A DNA stretch of 64,000 nucleotides from Pandoraea pnomenusa (GTDB taxonomy: Bacteria; Pseudomonadota; Gammaproteobacteria; Burkholderiales; Burkholderiaceae). Made by a program: the position numbers and the translations under genes. This document shows positions 57,004 to 64,000 of this stretch, in pieces. The notes below the pieces were generated by a model. That model saw only the letters and a list, made by a program, of their open reading frames with translations, did no database searches and was not told the DNA's origin. The stretch spans positions 4,650,001 to 4,714,000 of the forward strand of contig NZ_CP009553.3 in NCBI RefSeq assembly GCF_000767615.3, written 5' to 3'. The number at the start of each line of letters is the position of its first letter. Position 1 is the first letter of the stretch.

Positions 57004-57217
57004 CACTTGCCGAACGCGCCATGCCTGGCCGGTTCGTGCGTCTGCTCGCGCGCTGCGCGACGGCGCACGCCGTCGCCCGTCGCCGTGCATCTCTCACGAT
57101 GCAACGAACGCCGTGCGTCCCCCGCACCCGGCACTGCACAAGACTTCGCACAATGCGCGTGCGGCCGTACACGTACATCAGGCGACCGCCCGGTGCGGTC
57201 GCGAGAGAGAGAATTCC

Positions 57218-59308
57218 ATGTCGCGTTCCCTGACGCAGAAGCCGTTGCAAACGGCCATCGCACTCGCCCTTGCCTCGCTGGGCGGTGCAGCACACGCACT
57301 GACGACCGGCCCCGAGGCCACATTACCCGTGACGGTGGTGACCGCCCCGCCCGAATCGCTCACTTCGCCGAGCGTGGACTTGCAAAAAGCCGAACTGTTC
57401 CAGACCGTCGGCGCCGTCGGTTTCGTCGACGCCGACTCGTACCAGAACACCTACGCCTTCAATCTGCGCGACATTCTCAAGGACAGCCCGGGCGTCTATG
57501 TGCAGAATCGATACGGGCAGGAGATACGCGTCTCGATTCGCGGCTCGGGGATCGCCCGCGGCTATCATGCTCGCGGACTCGAGATCCTGCAGGACGGTAT
57601 TCCGACGAACGCCGCGGACGGCAGCGGCGACTACTACCAGATCGATCCGCTGGGCCTGCGCTCGACCGAGGTCTACAAGGGCGGCAACGGTCTGACCTAC
57701 GGTGCGACCACGCTGGGCGGCGCACTCAACTTCGTCACGCCCACCGCCTACACGGCGGATGCGCCCAACCAGTTGCGCATCGATGGCGGCAGCTTCGGCA
57801 CCATACGTGCGAGTGCGCAGATGTCACGCATCTTCGGCCCCCTCGATGCGCTCGCTACCGTGACCGTCAATCGCGCCGACGGCTATCGCGATCATGACAG
57901 GGGCAACTACGCCCAGATCAACGCCAACGTCGGATACAAGTTCTCGCCGCGCGTCGAGACCCGCTTCTTCTTCGGCGCCTACCTCGTCGACCAGAAGCTG
58001 CCGGGCACGCTGTCGCTGTTCGATGCCCTGAACCATCCGACAAAGGCGGCCGCATCGGCCGTCTCCGGCGATCAGGCACGCAACATTCGCACCGAACGCC
58101 TGGGCAACCTGACGACGGTTCGCTTTGCGACTGGCCAACTCGACGTCGCTTCGTGGGTGATCCACAAGAGCCTCTATCACCCGATCTTCCAGGTCATCGA
58201 TCAGGACGGCTGGACGTATGGCGTGGCGCCTCGCTACACCGCCAACCTCACGCTCGCGGGCATGCGTAACGACCTGATCGTGGGCGCGCGCTTCTTCGGC
58301 GGTAACACCAGCGCCAACCAATACACGAACGTGAACGGCAATCGGGGCGCCCAGACGCTCGACGCCCGTCAGAGCGCGTACAACTACGAGGCCTACTTCG
58401 AGAACCGGTGGTTCTTCCTGCCGACGCTGGGCCTGATGGTAGGCGCCAAGGCCTTTCGGGACGTACGACAATACATCGACTACGGCGGTCTGGCCGGCGA
58501 CCCCAACTACCGGTCGACGAGCGCCGCCTATTCGGGAGTGAATCCGAAGATCGGCCTGCTTTGGGAGCCCAGCAAGGACGTACAGGCATTCGTCGACGTC
58601 ACCCGCAGTGCCGACGTCCCCGACTTCACCGACCTGTCGCAGACGTTCGGCGCCACGTCGCGCTTCGTACCGCTCGCCTCGCAGCATGCCTGGACGATCG
58701 AGGCCGGCACCCGCGGCAAGCTCGATCGCGTGGCATGGGATGTCACCGCCTATCGATCCCTGGTGCGCGATCAGTTGCTTCAGTACACCACGTCCGCCGA
58801 CATTCCCGCGTCGACCTTCAACGCCAACAAGACCGTGCTCCAGGGTCTGGAGATCGGCGCGTCGGTCGACCTGTTCAGGAACCTCGCCGCCACCGGAGAC
58901 CGCATCACGCTGTCACAACTCTGGAACTACAGCGACTTCCGCTTCCGGGACGATCCGCAATACGGCAACAATCGCATTGCCGGTGTTCCCACCCATGTGT
59001 TGCGCACGACACTCGGCTATGCCCTGTCGAACCGCTTCCAGGTCGCCGCATCGCTCGATTGGGTGCCGACCGGTGCATGGGTGGATTACGCCAACACCCT
59101 GCGCGTGCCTGGTTACTCGCTGATCGGCTTGCAGGCATCGTATCTGGTGCAGCGCGGGGTCACCCTCTATGTCGACGCGCGCAACCTGACCGACAAACGC
59201 TACGTCACCGACTTCAGCACGGTGACCGACGCGCGCACCGCCAACACCGCCGTCTTCTATCCGGGAGACGGTCGCAGCGTATTCGCGGGCGTTCGGTTCG
59301 CGTTCTGA
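57218..59308 (+). CDS. TonB-dependent outer membrane receptor
   Basis: A 696-residue receptor. The signal peptide QTAIALALASLGGAAHA is followed by a plug domain (about 45-170) with LRDILKDSPGVYVQNRYG, IRVSIRGSGIARGYHARGLE and TYGATTLGGALNFVTPTAYT. A 22-strand barrel ends in VRFAF with terminal Phe. It imports a metal chelate across the outer membrane using TonB energy. The His-rich DUF2946 gene before it suggests a copper or other metal complex, though the plug resembles siderophore receptors too. ATG at 57218 follows GAGAGAGA. Confidence 0.9.
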   Translation: MSRSLTQKPLQTAIALALASLGGAAHALTTGPEATLPVTVVTAPPESLTSPSVDLQKAELFQTVGAVGFVDADSYQNTYAFNLRDILKDSPGVYVQNRYGQEIRVSIRGSGIARGYHARGLEILQDGIPTNAADGSGDYYQIDPLGLRSTEVYKGGNGLTYGATTLGGALNFVTPTAYTADAPNQLRIDGGSFGTIRASAQMSRIFGPLDALATVTVNRADGYRDHDRGNYAQINANVGYKFSPRVETRFFFGAYLVDQKLPGTLSLFDALNHPTKAAASAVSGDQARNIRTERLGNLTTVRFATGQLDVASWVIHKSLYHPIFQVIDQDGWTYGVAPRYTANLTLAGMRNDLIVGARFFGGNTSANQYTNVNGNRGAQTLDARQSAYNYEAYFENRWFFLPTLGLMVGAKAFRDVRQYIDYGGLAGDPNYRSTSAAYSGVNPKIGLLWEPSKDVQAFVDVTRSADVPDFTDLSQTFGATSRFVPLASQHAWTIEAGTRGKLDRVAWDVTAYRSLVRDQLLQYTTSADIPASTFNANKTVLQGLEIGASVDLFRNLAATGDRITLSQLWNYSDFRFRDDPQYGNNRIAGVPTHVLRTTLGYALSNRFQVAASLDWVPTGAWVDYANTLRVPGYSLIGLQASYLVQRGVTLYVDARNLTDKRYVTDFSTVTDARTANTAVFYPGDGRSVFAGVRFAF

Positions 59309-59469
59309 CCGCAATCGACGGGCAGGTATCTCGCCCGTTTTGATGCGAGGCGCATCAGTCACGCGCCGCGCTGGTTCATGCCGGACCTGGCGCCTTCGCT
59401 GCGGCGCCAGGTGCGGGCGGCCGACGGCGCACTCGGGTCGTCGCGCCCCCGGGCCCTCGATTCGAGCGC

Positions 59470-60042
59470 TCAGAGCATGCGGCGCAACGTATCGTCCCGG
59501 CGGAGGTAGTGATGCCACAGCGCAGCCGCCGCGTGCAGCCCGATCACCCAATAGAACGCACTGCCGATCGTCTCGTGAATCTCCTTGATCGAGCGGCGCA
59601 GCGCGTCGTCCTGCCCGACAAATTGAGGCAACGCAATATCCAGTCCGGGAATCGTGAGCACGTCGCCTCCCGCGTTGAGCGCCAGATAGCCAAGCACCGG
59701 CTGCGCGAACATGAATAGATACAGCAGCAGATGCACGAGCGAGGACGACGCGCGAACCACCCATGCCTGCCCCGGCAACGCACCCGGCGATCCTTTGATC
59801 AGCCGCCACAGAAGGCGCGGCACCGCCAGCGTGAGCGCCGCCAGGCCGGCCCATTCGTGGATCGTCATCGACAGCGCGCGCGGTGCGCTGCCCTTGGGCA
59901 AATACCCCTTTGTGATGACAGCTGCGTAGGCCACTACGATCAGCAGTGCCACCGCCCAGTGAAAGAAGATCGCCGGCGGCGCGTAGCGTCCCGAAGGCGA
60001 CATCGAAGGTCCGGGGGAACGAAACTTGATCGCGTTATCCAT
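59470..60042 (-). CDS. Cytochrome b561 family protein
   Basis: A 190-residue, four-helix di-haem protein of the inner membrane. Haem-ligand histidines are visible in IFFHWAVAL, SMTIHEWAGL, SSLVHLLLYL and IGLHAAAALWHHYL. Bacterial cytochrome b561 moves electrons from ubiquinol, in some cases for superoxide oxidation. ATG at 60042. It converges on the TonB receptor gene, with 161 non-coding bases between them. A joint role in metal reduction is possible but not shown. Confidence 0.87.
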   Translation of the reverse strand: MDNAIKFRSPGPSMSPSGRYAPPAIFFHWAVALLIVVAYAAVITKGYLPKGSAPRALSMTIHEWAGLAALTLAVPRLLWRLIKGSPGALPGQAWVVRASSSLVHLLLYLFMFAQPVLGYLALNAGGDVLTIPGLDIALPQFVGQDDALRRSIKEIHETIGSAFYWVIGLHAAAALWHHYLRRDDTLRRML

Positions 60043-60155
60043 TGACAGCTTCCTGTTTTGTGATGGGGCGCCTCATTATCCCTCGCGTTCTGTTACGCGA
60101 AAAGGTCGCAAACTGTCACATTTGTTACTCCAAGTTTCCATTCGATATTCGGACT

Positions 60156-60293
60156 CCTCCTTCCCCACCGCCTTTGTCCCGTATCGACAATACGGTGCAC
60201 GCCCGCTCCCCGTCCCTCAAGCCGCCTTCGCCAAACCTCCTTGGCCGATGCACGCCGGGTCGGCCTTGAAGCCCCGCTCGGGGCTTCTTTTTT
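60156..60293 (+). ncRNA. Candidate small RNA with C-rich loops and Rho-independent terminator
   Basis: The non-coding stretch 60043-60621 (579 bases) holds a perfect terminator on the plus strand, GAAGCCCCG paired with CGGGGCTTC (60268-60287) and six T. No plus-strand gene precedes it for 950 bases, so it must end an RNA that starts nearby. TTGTTA (60122-60127) and GATATT (60144-60149) with a 16-base spacer could be the promoter. The RNA would contain a C-rich, Shine-Dalgarno-complementary segment (ACTCCTCCTTCCCC) and a hairpin CCGTAT/ATACGG (60179-60195). This resembles Hfq-bound regulators. The start is a guess. The rest of the stretch shows nothing definite. Confidence 0.5.
60268..60293 (+). 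terminator. Orphan intrinsic terminator
   Basis: A 9-bp perfect stem with a tiny CT loop and six T at 60288-60293. It lies between divergent genes, on the plus strand only, since the other strand lacks a T run. Confidence 0.85.
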
Positions 60294-60621
60294 GTCCACG
60301 ACGCAATCGATGGCACACCAGCCGTCGTCGCCGGGCCGATGCACACGGCATGCGCCGTCACTGAGCCGTCTCGCTGCAGAGCAACATTCGCCATGCGCAT
60401 CGGTCGATCCAGCTTAACGCGAGGGCATTCGCAAAGGCCTGTGAACTATCCGAGAGAATCGCCGTACGAACGCAATAGCGGGCCTGTCCGATCCATGACC
60501 AGGACGAATCTGTCCCGAAAGGTAGGCGCATGCCGCGAAGTGTTGCGCGAAGCCCTCACTTCGCTGGTCATCGCTCGACTCGGGGGCCGATAATGGAAGC
60601 AAAAATCCAGGAGGACACATC

Positions 60622-61455
60622 ATGCGAAGCATCTCTTTTCCCCAAGGCGACACCGTGCCGGTGCTCGGTCAGGGCACGTGGATGATGGGCGAGAAAGCGG
60701 AGCGGCGTCGCGAGGAAATCGCGGCGTTGCGTCTTGGCGTATCGCTCGGCATGACGCTCGTCGATACCGCAGAAATGTATGGCGAGGGTGCGACGGAAAC
60801 GCTTGTCGGCGAGGCGCTCGACGGCCTTCGCGATCAGGTCTTCCTGGTGAGCAAGGTGTATCCCCACAATGCATCGCGACGCGGCGTGGTCGCTGCGTGC
60901 GAACGCAGCCTGAAGCGCCTTCGCACCGATCGGCTCGACCTTTATCTGCTGCATTGGCGCGGCGGCGAACCGTTCGAGGAAACCATCGCCGGCTTCGAGG
61001 CACTGCGCGAGGCCGGCAAGATCCGCCACTGGGGCGTAAGCAATCTCGACACCGACGACATGGACGAACTGTTCGCCACGCCCGGTGGCAATGCATGCGC
61101 CACCGATCAGGTGCTCTACAACCTGTCTCGACGCGGCCCCGAATACGATCTTGCGCCGTGGCTCGCGGAGCACGGTTTGCCGATGATGGCCTACTCTCCC
61201 ATCGAGCAGGGACGATTGCCGACCAAAGGCGTGCTCGGCGACATCGCCAGAGCCCGTCACGTCGAACCGCTGCAGATCGCGTTGGCCTGGGTGCTGAGCC
61301 GCCCAGGCGTCATCGCCATTCCGAAGGCGGGCACGGAGGCGCACGTGCGGGCCAATCGCGCCGCTCACGATATTGTGCTCACCGAACAGGAGCTGGCGTT
61401 GCTCGACCATCATTTCGAGGCGCCCTCACGCAAGCGTCCGCTGGAGATGATCTGA
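60622..61455 (+). CDS. Aldo/keto reductase
   Basis: A 277-residue NADPH-dependent reductase with a TIM barrel. The catalytic Asp and Tyr are in LVDTAEMYG, the Lys in LVSKVYP, and the His in YLLHWRGG. VIAIPKAGTEAHVRAN binds the NADP phosphate. ATG at 60622 follows AGGAGGA. Closest in style to the bacterial AKR group that reduces methylglyoxal and sugar aldehydes. It may be co-transcribed with the flavoprotein gene 84 bases downstream. Confidence 0.9.
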   Translation: MRSISFPQGDTVPVLGQGTWMMGEKAERRREEIAALRLGVSLGMTLVDTAEMYGEGATETLVGEALDGLRDQVFLVSKVYPHNASRRGVVAACERSLKRLRTDRLDLYLLHWRGGEPFEETIAGFEALREAGKIRHWGVSNLDTDDMDELFATPGGNACATDQVLYNLSRRGPEYDLAPWLAEHGLPMMAYSPIEQGRLPTKGVLGDIARARHVEPLQIALAWVLSRPGVIAIPKAGTEAHVRANRAAHDIVLTEQELALLDHHFEAPSRKRPLEMI

Positions 61456-61539
61456 GGCCATCCGGGAATTTTGAAGGCGCTCGGTCACACGCGCGCAACA
61501 CAGTACACTAGGCGCTTTCGAATTCCGCAGGACGGCTTC

Positions 61540-62808
61540 ATGAACGATTCACGTCCCGTCGTCGTCATCGGGGGCGGTCTGGTCGGCGTATGTACCGCCG
61601 CCTATCTACAACGCGCCGGGCATGCCGTGGTGATCGTCGATCGCCAGTCCGCACGCCAGGCGGCCTCGTTGGGCAACGCTGGCTGCATCAATGGGTCCTC
61701 GGTCGTGCCGATTGCCATGCCAGGCGTGCTTTGGCAGGTGCCGGGGTGGCTGATGCAACCGGACGGCCCGCTCGTGTTGCGTTGGTCCTACCTGCCTCGC
61801 ATGGTCCCCTGGCTGATGCGCTTCGTGGCGGCGAGTCAGCCTGCCCGCGTCGCGGCGCAGGCCCGCGCACTTCGGGCACTGCTTGGCCCGGCGCTCGACG
61901 CCTACCAGCCGCTGCTCGACGATGCACAGGCCAACGATCTCGTCACGCGGCGCGGCTATCTGATCGCCTATTCGAGCGAGCGCGGCATGCGCGGCGACGA
62001 GGGGGGCATGGCCCTGCGCCGCGAGAACGGCGTGCACATTGAAACCCTCGATGCCGCGGCGCTGCGCGAGTTCGAGCCAACGCTTTCGCATGAATTCGTC
62101 GGTGCCCGATATATCGGCGAGACCGGACATACGCTGGACCCCGGTGCCTTGCTGGCGCGGTTGACCGCGCAGGTGATCGCGCGCGGGGGACGCGTCGTCG
62201 ACGCCAGCGCGACGGCGATCGAGACTAACGGCGCACACGCCGTTGCCGTGCATTCGGACGCGGGGCGCGAGGCGGCAGGCGCGGTCGTCGTGGCCGCGGG
62301 CGCATGGTCCGCGCCGTTCGCACGGCAGTTGGGGGACAGCATCGTCTTCGACACGGAGCGCGGCTACCACGTGGAGATCGCGTCGCCGCAGACGATGCCC
62401 TCGCGCCCGGTCATGTGGGCCGAGGGAAAGTTGTTCGCCACGCCGATGAACGGGCGGCTTCGCGGCGCAGGAACGGTCGAATTAGCGGGACTGCAGGCGC
62501 CGCCGAACTGGCGACGCGCCGACCTGCTGCTCGATCAGTTGCACAAGATGTTCCCCGGCGCCGTGGCGGGCGCCAAGCCTTCGCAATCGGTCGACGGGGC
62601 GCGTTGGCAGGGATTCCGGCCGAGCACGCCCGACTCGCTGCCGGTCGTCGGCGCCGCATCGAAAGTGCCGAACGCATTCTATGCCTTCGGACACGGGCAT
62701 GTGGGTCTGACCGCGGCGGCATCGACGGGTCGCACGATCGCCGCCCTGGTGTCGGGCGAACGTCCTGACATCGACCTTTCTCCGTTCTCCATCGGTCGCT
62801 TCCGCTAG
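61540..62808 (+). CDS. D-amino acid dehydrogenase-like FAD oxidoreductase
   Basis: A 422-residue DAO-family flavoprotein. The FAD motif VVVIGGGLVGVCTAAYLQRA is at residues 7-26, QAASLGNAGCINGS follows, and the C-terminal FRPSTPDSLPVVGAA and GHGHVGLTAAASTGR segments are typical of DadA. It oxidises D-amino acids (or related imino acids such as proline derivatives) and passes electrons to the respiratory chain. ATG at 61540 is preferred over the in-frame start at 61471. No alanine racemase lies beside it, so it is not the standard dadAX pair. Confidence 0.87.
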   Translation: MNDSRPVVVIGGGLVGVCTAAYLQRAGHAVVIVDRQSARQAASLGNAGCINGSSVVPIAMPGVLWQVPGWLMQPDGPLVLRWSYLPRMVPWLMRFVAASQPARVAAQARALRALLGPALDAYQPLLDDAQANDLVTRRGYLIAYSSERGMRGDEGGMALRRENGVHIETLDAAALREFEPTLSHEFVGARYIGETGHTLDPGALLARLTAQVIARGGRVVDASATAIETNGAHAVAVHSDAGREAAGAVVVAAGAWSAPFARQLGDSIVFDTERGYHVEIASPQTMPSRPVMWAEGKLFATPMNGRLRGAGTVELAGLQAPPNWRRADLLLDQLHKMFPGAVAGAKPSQSVDGARWQGFRPSTPDSLPVVGAASKVPNAFYAFGHGHVGLTAAASTGRTIAALVSGERPDIDLSPFSIGRFR

Positions 62809-62850
62809 TCGGCAACGACCGGAGCCCCGGTCCCCGGGACTCGCGCGTTG

Positions 62851-63852
62851 TCAGTCCTTGCAGACGGCGGCCACGATATCGCACGAACGCAGCCGCAGTG
62901 CGGGGTCGTAGATGTCGGTCACGAGCATCAGCTCGTCGGCCTGCGTGCGCTCGACGAGATCCGACAACCCCGCCTTCACGCGCTCGGGCCCGCCAACCAC
63001 CGCCACCCCAAGGAAGGCTTCCACCGAATGCTGCTCGGCCGGGTCCCAGCGCTCGTCCATGTCGGTCACCGGCGGCTGGAGCTTCAGGCTCTGACCGCGC
63101 ATCAGCGCAAGAATCTTCTGCTGCGACGACGTGGCGAGGAACCTCGCTTCCTCGTCGGTCGGCGCGGCCACGACCGGCACGCCGACCATCACGTACGGCT
63201 TGTCGAGGACGGCCGACGGCCGGAAAAGCTCGCGGTAAAGACGTATCGCATCGAACAGGAACCGCGGCGCGAAATGCGACGCAAAGGCGTAGGGCAGGCC
63301 CAGATGGGCGGCAAGCTGGGCTGAAAACAGCGACGAGCCCAGCAGCCAGACCGGAATATCGCTGCCCGCGCCCGGCGTCGCCACCAGCCGCTGACCGGGT
63401 TGGGCCGGCGCCAGCAACGCGCGCAGCTCGGCAACCTGTTCAGGGAAGTCGTCGCCATTGGACAGCCGGTCTCGGCGCAATGCACGCATCGTCGCCTGAT
63501 CCGCGCCAGGAGCGCGCCCCAATCCCAGATCGATACGCCCGGGATACAACGCGGCCAGCGTGCCGAAATTCTCTGCCACGACGAGCGGCGGGTGATTCGG
63601 CAGCATCACCCCTCCCGACCCGACACGAATGCGCGACGTCTTGTCCGCTATGTGCCCGATCAGCAGCGCGGTCGCGGAACTCGCAATACCGTCCATGTTG
63701 TGGTGCTCGGCCAGCCAGAAGCGCGTGAAGCCGAGACGCTCGACGTGCTGCGCGAGCTCCGTGGATTGCTTCAGGGCCTCGGCCACCGTGCCACCGGCAC
63801 GCACCGGCACCAGATCCAGCATCGAGATGGCCGTCTTCGACAAACTGCTCAT
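62851..63852 (-). CDS. LLM-class flavin-dependent oxidoreductase (luciferase-like)
   Basis: A 333-residue luciferase-like monooxygenase of the YhbW/MsnO8 group. [20 protein letters not shown] is its usual start, with [38 protein letters not shown] and [12 protein letters not shown]. It uses reduced flavin (FMNH2) and oxygen on an unknown substrate. ATG at 63852 follows GGAGA. It is convergent with the D-amino acid dehydrogenase-like gene and has no flavin reductase beside it. The last 148 bases of the window are its upstream region, with no other gene seen. Confidence 0.9.
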   Translation of the reverse strand: MSSLSKTAISMLDLVPVRAGGTVAEALKQSTELAQHVERLGFTRFWLAEHHNMDGIASSATALLIGHIADKTSRIRVGSGGVMLPNHPPLVVAENFGTLAALYPGRIDLGLGRAPGADQATMRALRRDRLSNGDDFPEQVAELRALLAPAQPGQRLVATPGAGSDIPVWLLGSSLFSAQLAAHLGLPYAFASHFAPRFLFDAIRLYRELFRPSAVLDKPYVMVGVPVVAAPTDEEARFLATSSQQKILALMRGQSLKLQPPVTDMDERWDPAEQHSVEAFLGVAVVGGPERVKAGLSDLVERTQADELMLVTDIYDPALRLRSCDIVAAVCKD

Positions 63853-64000
63853 GGGGTTCTCCATTGGTCTGCGCGTCATGTCCGGGGCGATCCTCCGGCA
63901 GTCCGTCGGGCGGCCGGAACGACACTCCCGGGTGACGCGCACTGTCGCCACAAAGTATAGTGACGAAGGGTCGAAACCCCCAGTAGGCACCTTTTCGTTA

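Overview
The window is about 64 kb of GC-rich, gene-dense chromosome with roughly fifty protein genes. I see no tRNA, rRNA, insertion sequence, prophage or CRISPR array. Gene content and protein style point to a free-living, metabolically versatile betaproteobacterium of the Burkholderiaceae, and Pandoraea or a close relative fits best. That placement is an inference from families such as LutABC-type lactate oxidation, PcaIJF with an IclR regulator, NAD-formate dehydrogenase with a LysR regulator, and many MFS and IclR genes. It does not rest on a marker gene.

Layout, left to right. At 1-3.2 kb there is the 3' end of a TauE/SafE permease, then a cobS-cobT AAA/VWA pair on the minus strand. At 3.4-8.5 kb two IclR paralogs lie tail to tail, followed by a GMC oxidoreductase and an MHS-family transporter. 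At 8.8-16 kb there is an MFS transporter, a degenerate EAL protein, an Old Yellow Enzyme with a divergent LysR gene, and a D-malate/tartrate dehydrogenase with a divergent LysR gene, the same arrangement as dmlA/dmlR. At 16-22.7 kb a GH3 beta-glucosidase stands divergent from an OpgG/OpgD-like glucan protein, then come an AAHS transporter and a small secreted repeat protein. At 22.7-26 kb there is a marR-hydrolase operon with an apparent homopolymer frameshift and two strong palindromes, then a lipoprotein acid phosphatase.

At 26.2-31.3 kb two overlapping IclR genes stand divergent from an operon of a degenerate MBL-fold protein, an FAD monooxygenase and a DUF2783 protein. At 31.4-35.2 kb a PcaR-like IclR gene is divergent from pcaIJF, the last steps of beta-ketoadipate degradation, with a 34-bp palindrome between them. 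At 35.4-37.3 kb leuA is preceded by a leucine-rich leader peptide and alternative RNA pairings that look like an attenuator. At 37.4-42.4 kb there is an aromatic amino acid block: an Lrp regulator, hppD, aroP and tyrB. At 42.4-46.9 kb lie a haloperoxidase-type hydrolase, a glutathione transferase, NAD-formate dehydrogenase and its LysR gene.

At 47-49.7 kb there is a class A penicillin-binding protein. At 49.8-55.4 kb is an L-lactate operon (lldR divergent from lldP-lldE-lldF-lldG). At 55.5-60 kb are an OmpW-family protein, a His-rich DUF2946 protein, a TonB-dependent receptor and a cytochrome b561. At 60-64 kb there is a candidate small RNA, an aldo/keto reductase, a D-amino acid dehydrogenase-like flavoprotein and an LLM-class flavin monooxygenase.

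Taken together this is a catabolic region. Transporters and oxidoreductases for organic acids and aromatics are split into small units, each beside its own regulator: five IclR, three LysR, one MarR, one Lrp and one GntR. Several divergent promoters carry clear palindromic operator candidates. The most interesting items are the leuA attenuator, the orphan terminator that suggests a small RNA, the MBL-FMO-DUF2783 operon, the shared IclR-type palindrome, and the marR-hydrolase locus.
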